This document shows positions 24,456 to 36,826 of a stretch of DNA of 64,000 nt, in pieces (positions within the stretch are counted from its first letter, which is position 1; each line of letters opens with the position of its first letter). Under the pieces are notes generated by a model. That model saw only the letters and a list, made by a program, of their open reading frames with translations. It searched no databases and was not told the origin of the DNA. Made by a program: the position numbers and the translations under genes. The DNA is from Dicyema japonicum (Eukaryota > Dicyemida > Rhombozoa > Dicyemidae). The stretch spans positions 678,335 through 742,334 of the forward strand of contig RDEW01000005.1 of the NCBI GenBank assembly GCA_011109175.1, written 5' to 3'.

Positions 24456-26777
24456 ATGAACTCCAAGGCAAGTTGGAGCGAACGACAGCACTCAATCCTC
24501 AACGAGTTAATGTCCAAGGCAGTCGTCACCAATGATTTCGAATACGCCCGGAAATCTGTTGAAAGTCTGCTTAAAAAGCTCAAAGATGACCCCCAGAATT
24601 TGTCCAACTTTTACAACGCCATTACGTCTGGGGGCGAGACGGAGACTGGCTGTGTCCCGATATCCCGGACTTTGGACGGTCGCTTGCAGGTAGTAGAAGG
24701 TCTCAAATTGAGGTCTGTGGAAGGAAGGGATTCCCCCATATGATGTTCTCTCGGATATTCCGTTGGCCTGATCTACAGAGAGGGGAGTTGAAGCATAAAT
24801 CTCTGTGCCAATTTCCCTTTGACTTCAAATTGGAGAATGTCTGTGTTAATCCTTACCACTACGAACGAATTACTTCTTCCTATACTCAAAGTGGTATGTT
24901 TTAGCATTTATACTATGTCCCCTACTTGTTTATTTTTATCATGGCTATTTGGGCCACCATTATCGCGTTGCTTGTTTGGCATACGTATGACACTTATTAG
25001 ATATTTAACGAATTTACTGTTATTGGGACAGTTATTTCGATATTCTAAGCCTTTTAATGCTATTTAAGCCTTTCTCATATCTTAGTGATTTTACTGTAAT
25101 AAATCGCTTTGTTCGATTATTTATTGGCAATGGCTCACTGTTTTATTGTTATCATTGTCTTTTAGCTGGTTTTTCCTGTTATTGATATTTGCAGTGCTTT
25201 TTAGATATTTTAAGATTTTGGTGTTATTGTTGCACTTTTTGATATATTTTGACTTTTGGCGGTTATTTATCGATTTGAGTTTGTTACTTTTATGGCTCTT
25301 ACGAGACTGTAATGCTTATTCAACATTCTTACGTACTTGTGTTGCAATAGCTTTTAGATTGGTATTTTAAGGCTTTGGTGCTACATTGGAGCTTTTCCAC
25401 AGAAATGAGGATTTGCAGTTATTATGTCGTTTACTTGACACTCTTATGTTTTGTGGCGAAGTGGCTATTATATAATTGTCTAATGGTTGATTACCATCAT
25501 GGGAGTTATTTCACTGTTATATGGATTTTGCTGTTATTGTCACTTAAGTGTATTAATGATTGTTGCTATAATGTCTCTTGTGAGATATTTGAATGATTAT
25601 GTCACTCACATTTTACATTTTACTTTATCGCATATTTCATATTTTTCGGATGTTTACAGGCAATAGGTGCTAATTTCGATATTTAAGGAGTTATAGTTAT
25701 TATGTTACTTATTTTGACGCTTTTATGAGCTTTTTGCTACATGTTAAGCTATTTTGCACCATTTCGGGTTATTTTCGGTATATTTGAGTAAATTTTGATT
25801 ATTGTCACCTTTCTGTGTTACCATGACTGTTTAGAGTTAGGTGAAGTCTCCAAACCTCGAATACAGACAGAGACAACTCCGTTTGTGAATCCAATACTGA
25901 TGCGACCACCTCACATACCAAATTTAAATTTTCAACAATTTTTCCCGCCTTTCAACCCGTACTTTCTGAGGCCACAAAATTATTGTTATTTTCCAAACCA
26001 ACCTCCTTATCCCAGAGACCCAATCTACTCCGTGTTGCACAAAAAGCTAAACCACGTTGTAAACAACTGTATTCAACCATTTTGACTTCAGATGACTCGT
26101 CCTGGTGTAAAATCAGCTATTTTGAGTATTCTTCTCAGTTGGGGGATCAAATGGAATTTCCTATGGACATCGATAGGTTCGTCGTCGATGGGTACGCCAA
26201 CATCACCAACCACGCACGTTTTTCCGTGGGGATAATCCAAAATGATAACCGGGACGCAAAATCCGAGAAATCACGGTATTCTGAACCTAAGAATTTTAGA
26301 AAGTTCATTGGAGACGGATTTGAAGTCACCAAAAAAAGTCTCCAAAGCGTGATTATGTTCAACAATGCCGACCGTCCATTATTCGTTCAGGGTTTCCTCT
26401 TGGAATACTGTGACGAGGTGGTGAAATTATTTCCGAAGACGTCGATAGAGGTAGAGATTGGGGTAACGGTCAGATTTTCAACATTAAGAAGCTTTTTGAG
26501 CTGATTGTGTCAAGTTTCACAAGCGGTAGTCAAATAGGGTGATTTGAAGGTGGGGAACCTTATTCTCTGGAGAGACTAAGGAATGAGAGCTACGTGGCCG
26601 TAGTGAGCTTCAACAAGGGTTGGGGACCAGACTATAAGCGGAGTGAAGTGAGTGATAGTCCTTGTTGGATGAAAGTGAGGGTTTCCTAGTAATTGTTAGA
26701 TCGAGTTTGGAATCGGAATGAGACTGGTGGAGGAGATGTTTGAGTCGATCACTTTGGGTGATGAGAAGGGACATTGA
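24456..26777 (+). CDS. SMAD4: SMAD4-like common-mediator Smad
   Basis: Transcription factor that joins receptor Smads in TGF-beta/BMP signalling. MH1 domain: ARKSVESLLKKLKDD, CVPISRTLDGRLQ, then after a 23-nt intron (24690-24712) GRKGFPHMMFSRIFRWPDLQ and VCVNPYHYERI, matching the co-Smad version. A 977-nt intron follows (about 24894-25870). The linker is Pro/Asn/Phe-rich. MH2 domain: SSWCKISYFEYSSQLGDQME, RFVVDGYANIT, RPLFVQGFLLEY, VVSFNKGWGPDYKRSEVSDS and a C-terminus GIGMRLVEEMFESITLG. Introns of 23-25 nt restore the frame after EKSR, IE, TSG and MK (26675-26699). The junction between linker and MH2 near 26.05-26.09 kb is not resolved. KGWGPDY, a lysine-bearing co-Smad feature, and absence of a C-terminal SSxS make an R-Smad unlikely. 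Confidence 0.9.
24894..25870 (+). other. Long T/G-rich intron of SMAD4
   Basis: Phase and splice sites (G|GTATGT at the start; CAG|AG at the end) frame about 977 nt. The plus strand is strongly T-rich with repeated words like CTGTTATTG, TTATTATG and TTTTATG. The run looks like a degenerate tandem array but I could not fix a period. ORFs inside it are composition artefacts (Phe/Leu-rich). Confidence 0.65.
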
Positions 26778-27185
26778 TTTACTGAACACTAATGTGAATA
26801 ACTACTGATTGTTAATATTTTTTTAAATAATATTTATCTTACTTCCCCCTTAATTCGACTTGCAAGGGACGGGTAAGGCTATCGGTCGCCTGTTGAAGGT
26901 TGCATCTGTCACGTGGCTGTATTTCGCTAATATTTTTAATCTCCTAAGGCCCATGTCTTTCCTCGTCTCTTTTATTCATAGATGACGGACTCGGGAGATA
27001 TTGGAGGATAGGAAGTGAGGATCCGGCTTAAAGTCCTAAGATGTGGACATTGAAGTGAATCATGAAAAAATCGTTTTTTTAAGATTATTTGTAAGATTAT
27101 TCATTTATGGATAGTCTTTCATGGACCAGTTACCCAAGAGGTTATTTGGTAGGAAGGTTGAGGTAATGACTCAACTGGACTAGAT
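26778..27185. other. 3' flank of SMAD4, nothing recognised
   Basis: About 400 bp including the probable SMAD4 3' UTR. No repeat or coding frame recognised. Confidence 0.4.
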
Positions 27186-27189
27186 TCAA

Positions 27190-27365
27190 CCCGGGATATT
27201 TCCTTTGTTCAGAACTTCAGGGTTCCGAAGTCTCCTGAGTCCATCACCTAGTCCAAGCTCACACAAAGTAAGACATTGACTTCCATCCACCATGAAGCTA
27301 ATATATAGAGGTACGCCATCACCTCAACTTTCTGACCGTTAAACCACCCTTTAATTTCATGCAAT
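27190..27365 (-). repeat. SINE-like repeat, family B, copy 1
   Basis: Read on the minus strand: GGTGGTTTAACGGTCAGAAA, GTTGAGGTGATGGCGTACCT, ...CTTCATGGTGGATG..., GGTGATGGACTCAGGAG... These blocks appear in the same order at 49.37-49.58 kb and 58.19-58.40 kb (plus strand). The GTGGTTTAACGGTC start looks like the D-arm/box A region of a Leu/Ser-type tRNA; a clear box B is missing. Confidence 0.6.
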
Positions 27366-28540
<1,175 letters not shown>

Positions 28541-28546
28541 TTTTAA

Positions 28547-28670
28547 ATTTGCCATTTTTAAAGAAATATTCCAACTTTAGTGGAAATTTGACAATTCTCA
28601 GATTTGCCATTTTTAAAGAAATATTTCAATTTTAGTGGAAATTTGCCAATTCAGAAATTTGCCAGAATTT
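28547..28670. repeat. 55-bp tandem duplication
   Basis: ATTTGCCATTTTTAAAGAAA starts at 28547 and again at 28602, each unit continuing to TTTAGTGGAAATTTG. A partial third unit (AAATTTGCCAG) begins near 28655. It sits directly upstream of the pogo-type transposase and may be part of that element's subterminal region. Confidence 0.8.
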
Positions 28671-28729
28671 TTTAAAGTTTTTAAAAAAAATACTGAAAAT
28701 TAAAACAATAAAACTTTATTCAAGTAGCA

Positions 28730-29760
28730 TGCCTCGTTGTGATTCTAGTGGTCGATATAAAATACTCACTATCGAACAAAAAGTGCAAATACTGACGACA
28801 AGGACGACAAAATATATCATGCCAAAGAATCGCCGATAAATTTTTCATTTTGTTTAAAGTGAACATTTGCCGAAGGACAGTTAACGCTATCTTAAAAAGT
28901 CGTGAGTCAATTTTGGAACAAATAAAAAACTAAAAATTCCTCAACAAAAACAGTCAAAAAGTTAAAGTTCCCACAACTTGATGAATAACATGTTTAGCAG
29001 GTGGATTCGATGGAATCAAAAAGTATTCTAATGTTTTTAAATTTTAAGGTGCATTGTTGAACGATGCATTAATATCCAGTAAAGCAGAATTCTTCGTTAA
29101 AGAGCTTTTCACGACTATGTCAAAAACTCTTATAGATTTTTATCCAAATTTAAGAAAAGGCATGGATTTCGGATGAGGAAATTACATGGACAAATGTGCA
29201 CTAAGAAAAGTGTCGATATTGAAGGGTTTCTCAAAGAATTTCAAGAAGTTTCAAAGTCATATACCTGCGATCAGATTTATAACCTGGATGAAACTTTTTT
29301 ACAAGCTTATTCCATCCAGAAGTATCTGCAAGTCTCCATTCGGAGGATACAAGAACTTCAAGGATAGAGTATCTGTGATGTTATGCACAAATATGTCTGG
29401 AAATCATAAATTAAAGCCTTCAATGATTGGAAAATCAAAAAATGCCAAGATGTTTCAAAAAATGATCATCGGTGTTCTGCTTCGCATTACAGTTCCAAAA
29501 GAGCGTGGATGACCGGATTTATTTTTTCAACTAGATGATGTGTCGATAACCTTTTGAGGGCAGAGAAGAAATCAATTTTGCTCCTTGTGGATAATTTTCC
29601 TTTTCATTGCTTACCATCTAATTTGGAAAATATTAAAATAATGTTCTTTCCTAAAAATGCTACAGGAATAATTTAGCCAATGGATTTGGGAGTCATTAAA
29701 ACATTCAAGTCCACGTTGATAGACACAAATTGGAGTATCTTACGGAAAATGAAATAGCAT
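28730..29760 (+). pseudogene. pogo/Tigger-type transposase, frameshifted
   Basis: Begins MPRCDSSGRYKILTIEQKVQ, a CENP-B-type N-terminal helix, then stops and shifts. The core is recognisable as YNLDET (first Asp), KDRVSVMLCTNMSGNHKLKP, IGKSKNAKMF, LLVDNFPFH (second Asp), MFFPKNAT and PMDLGVIKTFKS (third Asp). It differs in sequence from the 509-2172 element, so two pogo lineages are present. Stops at ~28.84 kb, ~29.51 kb and ~29.67 kb make it inactive. A reverse transcriptase fragment begins about 150 bp after its end. Confidence 0.85.
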
Positions 29761-29929
29761 CCAAGTTAAGCGATATTGAAAAGGATCTTCTTGAGAACGT
29801 TGAAAAAGAAGAGGACGTCGTCCTTATTACATCTGTTAGAAATCCACAACGAGCTTCCTCACATCCCTGACTAACTTTATTCGCTCTGGATTTCTGTGCA
29901 AGCCAAGACACCAGAAAACTGTGTTAGGG

Positions 29930-30870
29930 TCACAGGACGTCAACTAAGCTTTCGACTCTGTACCGAGGAAGGACCTAACATGGAAAATCTACCAATCAGA
30001 TATCCCTGAAAACCTCAAACGCTGCTGATGAACATCCTTAGCGGACGAAGAGGTAGAGTGTGCATTGGAAACATTCATTCTGTCTCCCGTTTATTCCCAA
30101 ATGGAGTACCCCAGGGATCGCCGCTATCACCATTCCTATTGAACCTGTTTACGGCTGACATTCCGACGCCGAATGGAGAAGACGACCTCCTTCTGGCTTA
30201 TGCAGACGATATCGTCTTAGCCTCACGGGATCAAAACACCCAAACAGCGACGGAAAGAATACAACACCACATGGATCCACTACTCGAGTGGTTAATGAAA
30301 ATCGGATGTCAATCAATACCGAAAAATCTGTTACAACTCTCTATACCTCGGACAAAAAATTGTCGAACAAGACAATTGAAGTACTGCGGAGGGAAGTGAA
30401 TTGGCGTTCAGCAATGGCAAAAAATATTGGGTCTAACTTTCGATACGCTCATGAACTTTTCTAGACATGTCACTAACGTGCTGAACAAATGTGAGAAGAA
30501 AATCAACCTTCTGAAATGCCTAACAGGTCTATGGAAAATTGGACATCACCCTATACTTAAAACGCTCTACTCACAGTACATCGAACCATGCATTTCATAT
30601 GCGTGTACTTCATGGAGACCACTGGCCTCTTATACGAACATCCAGAAAATCTCCGCAACCCACAAAAGGGCCTTCAAGCTAACGGAGAGATGGTACACAG
30701 GGGAAAACATTAAATCACCGACGCCCATGGAGAGTCTAATCAAAAAAACAAAAATGGACACAAAAAGAAAGTGCTCGTCCGCAACGAACTTGTGTAGACT
30801 CAAGAGATCAACGCCGAGAAAAGATAAGAGCCTTGATCCAATTCGTCGGGATCACTTAGTTTAGTTTTTT
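29930..30870 (+). pseudogene. 5'-truncated non-LTR retrotransposon (RT core to C-terminus)
   Basis: Starts near VNFDSVPRKDL-like sequence and continues LMNILSGRRGRVCIGN, LFPNGVPQGSPLSPFLLN, LLLAYADDIVLASRD (~30.2 kb, catalytic YADD intact), then GLTFDTLMNFSRHVTNVLNK and LYSQYIEPCISYACTSWRP. It ends at a stop at 30862. Only two or three shifts are needed, so this is one of the younger copies here. It faces an oppositely oriented fragment at 30.99-31.46 kb. Confidence 0.85.
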
Positions 30871-30989
30871 CGGTTTAACAGTGGTCTTTGGAATTAAGTA
30901 GGAAACCCTGGCCATTCTTTACGTCGCCTCATCAGAAACGAGACCGCCAATGGGATGTCCGTGTGGTGCATAATTTTCCGCCTGAGAGA

Positions 30990-31456
30990 GTTCAAACGAT
31001 CCACTCTCGAAAAGGGAATCGCAAATCTCTAGGCGGAGCAGGCATATTCAATGGTAGGAACGATGACTTGTTGGTAGACCTTGTTGACGCAAGCAGCAGG
31101 GGGAAAGGGCTTTCCTTTATGATCGCTTTTAAAATGTTCCATTTCCGAAGACCCTTAGAAAGCACCTCCTCCACGTGACTCGAGAACGTCATCAGAGAGT
31201 TGAAAACTACCTCAAGGATCTTCTGGGTTCGCGTAGAATGGATAGAAGTATCTCCAAAAAACAGTTCGAATCCATTCTTAAATATTGTATTAGTAGTGAA
31301 AATGGTGAACTGGGATTTAGATGCTGACACACACAACATATTTGCAGATAGCCAGTCACATATTCGGTTTAGGTGTGACTGAACAGTTGCTACAACCACG
31401 GAAGGAGAATTATCTCTTGCAGCGATAATTAGGTCGTATGCGTTATACAAGTACAC
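30990..31456 (-). pseudogene. Non-LTR RT C-terminal fragment, opposite orientation
   Basis: Minus strand: YLYNAYDLIIAARDNSPSVV (degenerate YADD, the first Asp is Tyr-Asp shifted), CDWLSANMLCVSASKSQFT, FSSHVEEVLSKGLRKWNILK; in another frame VYQQVIVPTIEYACSA. It is tail-to-tail with the 29.93-30.87 kb fragment. The loss of a catalytic Asp rules out activity. Confidence 0.75.
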
Positions 31457-31562
31457 TTAATTAAATTGTAATCCGTAAACATTATATTAAATTAACAATT
31501 AGTCAAAACATTAATTCAAATTTGAAAATAAATTACCGATTCTGGTGATGTGGGAACTTTAA

Positions 31563-34129
31563 ATGAGCTTGATTCAAAAAAAATTAATACAAATATTCAA
31601 AACAAAGAATGTATCCTAGTGTTTTATATAACAGGAGATAATATGTGTTGGTTCTGACAATGATTCAAAGGACTCCTACTCTGTTTTAATAATAGACAGA
31701 AATACCCCCGATGAGCTCGTCGTCGACTCCCTAGAGGTTCTCCACTTAATTAAACATCAAAGGACACACAGTTTGATCGACAACAGATCAATCAGCTCCT
31801 TCAACAACACGGAATCAACCAGAAATCCTCCGACTTCAGCAGTGACCTCGATCCTCACTCTTAGAAGTCATCAAGGCCTACGGAATTGTAGGATTCGTCC
31901 GTTTTGTGGCCGGCTTTTACATGATTGTGGTCACAAAGTATGCCCATGTGGGTTGCATCGGGTGGGGGGAAGTCTTCAGAGTGCTCCACGTCGAACATGT
32001 TTACATAAACAATTCAAATATTCAAAACAACATTGAAAGAAAGTGATCCCTACTTTAACCCTAAGATACGAGAAGTTGTTCAAATCGGTGGACCTTAGCA
32101 CGCACTTTTACTTCTCTTACAACTACGACCTTACAAACACCTACCAATACAACATCATCTCCCACAACAAAGGTGGGTTTACTGTAAGACTTAGGCTACG
32201 CTAGCAAGTTTGTATGGAATAGTTTCTTACTGAGGAAACTACGGCTGAACCAGTTTTGGACTGTAAATCTGATTCACGGCTTTTATAGGGAATACAGTAT
32301 TTTTAGTAGTCCTTTCAGAGATTCTAATCTATGGGATGTCGCTGAGTATTGGTCTGCTGGCAAGGAGGTCGTCGCGATTTGCCGGGACCCGTTACCTCAA
32401 GCGTGGGTGTAATGCAAGGGGGAATGCTGCGAATGAAGTAGAATTGGAACAGATTGTCACTGATTTATCCAATATTACCTCAAATGGGTCAAAAATAAGC
32501 TCATTCGTCCAGGTGAGAGGGTCCGTTCCGTTAATATGGTGCCAGGAGTATAACAACGTCGGGAAACGCCCACCAATCACGGGTTTTTTATTTAAATATT
32601 TTTTTTCAATTTAATTAATAATAAATTAAAATAATTATACATAGTCCTAAGAAGTGATCCCCGGTTTGTCACAACATCCCGTCATTACAATAAGTTACTC
32701 CGTCGTTACGGTACTCCGTTATGTGTCCTTGACCTTGTGAAAAGGAGCCCGAAGAGTGACGAATATAAATTGGGGTGTGAGAGCCAGTGCGCAATAAAAT
32801 ACCTGAACCAGTTCCTCCCACCTCAATTTGGTATAGAATTGATTCAATTTGACATGAAAAAGTAATGTTTAGTAAAATTGTAGTATTTTGCACGCTGAAG
32901 TCCTATGTAGGCTAAGAAGTATTGGTAAAAGTGTGGTTGACAAGACTGGCTTTTTCTGGGAAGGTGAAAGGCAGTGCGGTGTTGTGAGGACTAATTGCAT
33001 TGATACTCTTGATAGGACTAATATAGCTCAATTTGCTATTGGACACTACGTGCTCAAGCAACAAGTATTTGCTTTTAAATTTAAATATTTTATCAATTTT
33101 TAAATTTATTTTTAATTAAATTAATTTTAGTTGTTAAAATTGAGTATACTTTCCGCTGGTAACCTTTCTTATGATTCGATTTATTCAACGTTTGTTTCTT
33201 TTTAATTTACAGAACATTCGAGAAGCTATTCGACGAAATGGGTGATGCCTTATCTATGCAGTATGCGGGGTCTTGTATTGTCCATTATATTCGGCATTAC
33301 TACTACCAGACTGACATAATATCAGCTGCTACTGATATTATCCCTAATATATCTCGATATTACAGCAATACTTTCACTGGTACGAGACTCTTGTTACATT
33401 TGATCAGATAAGAAGAAACAGGCTGCCTTGGATCTCTTCCTCGGTAAGCACAGGCCACGTGAGGACCCTAAAAGAGTTTTCTCTTCGGAGGATGACTCTT
33501 CTGATGATTATAAGAATGGCCCTACAAGAGAAGGTTTTACTTTAGTTAACCTAAGAAATGGAGGGAAAATTTTATTACGATTCCGCCTGGTTTGACCGCT
33601 CAATGTTAGTTCACTTTCCGAGGTCCCCTCATGAAAGTTGTCCAATCTTATTCTTAGTGAGGAAAATTAAGGATTCTGATGCTGGCATGATTCCCAGGAT
33701 GCCTTCAAATAAACCCGAGTTTCCTTTGGCCACGGTTTTCAGAGTCCCTCCTAAGTTGAATAGTCGACGTCCTTCATTCTCTCCCTCAATTAAAACCGAG
33801 CATAATTTTTCTGTTGTGAGTACCATGAATATTGAGCCTACTGAGGTTTTGAAAACCGATAAAGATGACTTGGAGATGTATAAAGCGTAGTATTCTGTAA
33901 TATTGTCAGCTATGTAAAGAGCAGCTGTAATCCTCCACGATTTGACAATTGCGCTATTATTAGAGAGATCCATGATTGTTTGGTTGTACCCGACGTAGAT
34001 AGGTTAGCTGATTGTTGAGTGTGTAGGGATTCGAATACTGCTGGGTTGAGTGGACGTATATTTGTGGATGAGGAGTCGATTGGGATTTATGAGCGTTATT
34101 TGACTAATAATATTATTAATTTTTATTAA
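31563..34129 (+). CDS. FIG4: FIG4-like polyphosphoinositide 5-phosphatase (Sac domain)
   Basis: FIG4 works with PIKfyve and VAC14 to set PI(3,5)P2 on endolysosomes. From ATG at 31563: MSLIQKKLIQIFKTKN, a 24-nt intron (31611-31634), then VGSDNDSKDSYSVLIIDRNT as in animal FIG4. Further blocks: VIKAYGIVGFVRF, DLSTHFYFSYNYDLTNTYQY (allowing a 1-2 base adjustment), LLARRSSRFAGTRYLKRG, VQVRGSVPLIWCQEY, YLNQFLPP, and the catalytic CX5R loop RTNCIDTLDRTN (~33.0 kb), then GDALSMQYAGS and RYYSNTF. The C-terminus EESIGIYERYLTN matches the FIG4 end (EDSSMYREYIRN in human). Many exons need short introns, and I did not resolve every junction in 31.75-32.35 kb or after 33.4 kb. Active-site residues are present, so it is probably functional. 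Confidence 0.88.
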
Positions 34130-34218
34130 ATTTGATTTTTTTATTTTGATTTTTTTTTAAGCATAGTTTTTTATTAAACTTAGTGTCTTTATCACCTCAA
34201 GTTGATATAATTTTTTTC

Positions 34219-34292
34219 CCTATCTTAGCGGAATGGGAGACATCGGATACTAGAACTACCGGATCGCTAATGTCACGGTTCGAATCCTGTCT
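34219..34292 (+). repeat. tRNA-like sequence (degenerate SINE head)
   Basis: Box A-like TTAGCGGAATGG at 34226 and a perfect box B GGTTCGAATCC at 34277-34287, about 40 bp apart as in a tRNA. The T-stem and acceptor stem do not pair, so it is not a working tRNA. Most likely a tRNA-derived SINE or tRNA relic, 90 bp past the FIG4 stop. Confidence 0.6.
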
Positions 34293-34299
34293 GACTCAA

Positions 34300-35560
34300 C
34301 TTGAAAGAAAATTGACAAGAACCGTCTACATCGGGGAGGAACTCAGTTTACAGTTATGTCTATTTACCAATTAGAATAACTCTCAGTCTATTATGCAATG
34401 AATTGTACCATTTTAATATTAATTTTACAAAGAATATGATTGAACTTTAAAAAATCTTAGTTTTCAATCAATTAAATAAACGTGAGATTACCAAACTTAG
34501 AAAAATTGAATGAGCAAATATTAGAGAATTAACTCCCCTATATTCCTCCAAATTTGTACCATAGGGAGCCAATTGACAAGCTTACCAGATAGCGGCAAAA
34601 ATTATATTTTCTGTCCCCCCTTTCTCAAAAAGATAAATATTTATAACGACGCAACAACAACAAAATTTAAATAGCGAATTTTTTATTCATAAAATTAAAA
34701 AAACTCAAGGGTTCAATCCCATTTGGATATTCTCTTTCTTAACTGAATGGAGTCATCATTATTAAGTACAGTGTAATATTCTGATGAGGGATATTTGGTC
34801 TTCAGGTATGCAAGGTATAGTAGACAACCAGATATGGCTGTTATACCCACTATCATTACGAACTTATTCTTATTTTATAATTATCTGAACTACCGGTTTT
34901 GTGTATAACTCAAAGTTTAATGCTCGGAAAACGCTTGTTGAGTCCGCCTTTTTAAACCCAGGATCCGATATTTGAAAGAAATCCTTGATATTTTGCTTAA
35001 TTTTACCCACAAGACCCATTTACGATATGTTTTTTAAATTAATTAAAATACTATTTTTATTTATGTAAATAAATTAATTTAAAGTTAACCTTGCATCCTT
35101 AATATTTTAGTGTGATGTTATGTGGTTCACCAATTTTGCAAGGATTGGTATCACCTGGAGGGGACCTAATGTTCCTCCACAGAGAACCATTAAACAATTA
35201 CATCCGAGGAAACCTTTTCCCAAGCGACACGCGCTTTCAGCTTCAACTATCTTGGTAGGACCACCAGTTCATTGCAACTGTTAACCCTCAATGAGATGAG
35301 AGGCAAAATTTTGGAACTACTCTTCTCTCCTGACTGAGCTGAAGACCAAAACTTGAGGAATTTATTAAAACACATAACAACCTATTCTAACAAATCCCGG
35401 TGATCCTCCTAAAGAATATAAGTGATAATGAAATAGCTGCATGACGAGGATTTACGACCTCTCACTTTATCCGAGACTTTTCATTTTATCATTGTTTCAT
35501 GAAAAGTATACTTAGACCCCCTATCTGTCTTGACTTAATTTACACATAATAGTTTTTCGA
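34300..35560. other. Intergenic, mostly unassigned
   Basis: No coding motif was recognised. A stretch at ~35.10-35.16 kb (TGTGATGTTATGTGGTTCACC...) loosely resembles the 5' part of the 2A-bearing retroelement at 8.88 kb. Confidence 0.3.
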
Positions 35561-35574
35561 ACTGGTGGGGATAT

Positions 35575-35790
35575 TTGAAGACTGAACTTTGCTTCATTGA
35601 CGTCCACAAGGCACTCCATCAGTGTCGAGGAAGATTATTACAAGGTAAATTTTCCAAACAAGACTCCGAGGAAAGCTTAAATTCTGTTTGGCTGACCTCC
35701 TTAGTACTACCAATAGTAAATGAGCATGGATACTTGTATTTATTTCGAACAGTTCCACTTACCATTGTGACACCTTTTTTCACTCCAAAA
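35575..35790 (+). pseudogene. Reverse transcriptase relic
   Basis: CFIDVHKALHQCRGRLLQGK then SLNSVWLTSLVLP lines up with the (F/C)IDI-KAFD--R-LLGK...NSWL--FL block of non-LTR RTs in this window. No further RT motif is readable. Heavily decayed. Confidence 0.5.
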
Positions 35791-35939
35791 ATCAACATTT
35801 TCATTGCTTTAGGCAAAAATAGTGAAATATAGTCAAAATCCATTAGTCGCTGATTTTAACTTTTCATCCCACAACAATTAACTTTTCAAACGTCAAATCA
35901 TTTTAAAACAAAAAATATTTAATAATGAAAATATCCTTA

Positions 35940-36690
35940 ATATTTTAGTAAATAAGTCACAGGTTTCTGAACCTTGTACATGAAAATCCAAGGCAATATT
36001 GTACATGACAAATAATATCCGAAGGCTGAATTTGAATGAGCTCTTAGATAGCCTTCCCCAGGTGGTGGATATCTTGGAGTATACATTCGAGACGAGAAAG
36101 ACCTCGGCTCAACTCCGTTCAAGGTACTACTCAAAACGAATTTTTCTAGACCACCTTTCGATGATTCTTCTTGAAGTTTCTCCTGCAAAGCCCCTCGTTG
36201 ACTATCAGAGGCTTGTGGAAGCGTCCAGGACTAACGAAGGAGAACTTCACTAGAAGCGATAGTTAGGTCTTGTATAAATAGATGAATGGAATTTTAAATT
36301 GTCAATAAATCGTATATAAACAAATTAAATAGAATCGGAGACAAAGGGAATCTGTGTGGAGCCTGCATTCTCCAGCCATAGGTTTATGTTCAGATTCACA
36401 TTAACATAAAGATATTAGTCAGAAGAGACCTTAAAATGGTTGAAGGCCTTCTGTGTTTCGATCGATACTAAAGTTGCCCGTAGGTTGGTTCTCATATTGA
36501 AGCCATTTGTGATAAACTCGAATAAGTACACACGAGCGAGCCGTGGAGATCAGGCAGCTTTAAAGCCATGCTGGAACGCAGGCATTGTCAGAATACGGTA
36601 GATCACTGCTGGAAGACTCTCCATCAAAGCCATATAATTTTTCGGTTTTCCCGTCTTCAGAATTGGCATTTGTTTAGACAGAACATCAAT
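35940..36690 (-). pseudogene. Non-LTR reverse transcriptase relic
   Basis: Minus-strand frames read KTGKPKNYMALMESLPAVIY, AFQHGFKA, TLVSIETQKAFNHFK and FPLSPILFNLFIYDLLT followed by SIHLFIQDLTIASSE. The last is the YADD block with Ala-Asp replaced by Ile-Gln, so the active site is destroyed. Stops and shifts separate the blocks. It lies 130 bp upstream of USP14, tail toward FIG4. Confidence 0.75.
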
Positions 36691-36826
36691 TTATAAAATT
36701 AGGTAATTTTATTTTTTCAATATTTTTGGTTTTAATTTTAAAATAAAATAAATTAATTTTTAACAATTTAAAAAATTTTGGATACCTAACGTGGTGGTAA
36801 TTTAAAACTTAAATTAGTAGGACAAA

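Noticed and set aside
25146-25596. Several Phe/Leu-rich ORFs that look like membrane proteins
   Set aside because: They lie in the T-rich SMAD4 intron and reflect base composition.
34219-34292. Possible functional tRNA gene
   Set aside because: Box A and B are good but the T-stem and acceptor stem do not pair; called a relic or SINE head.
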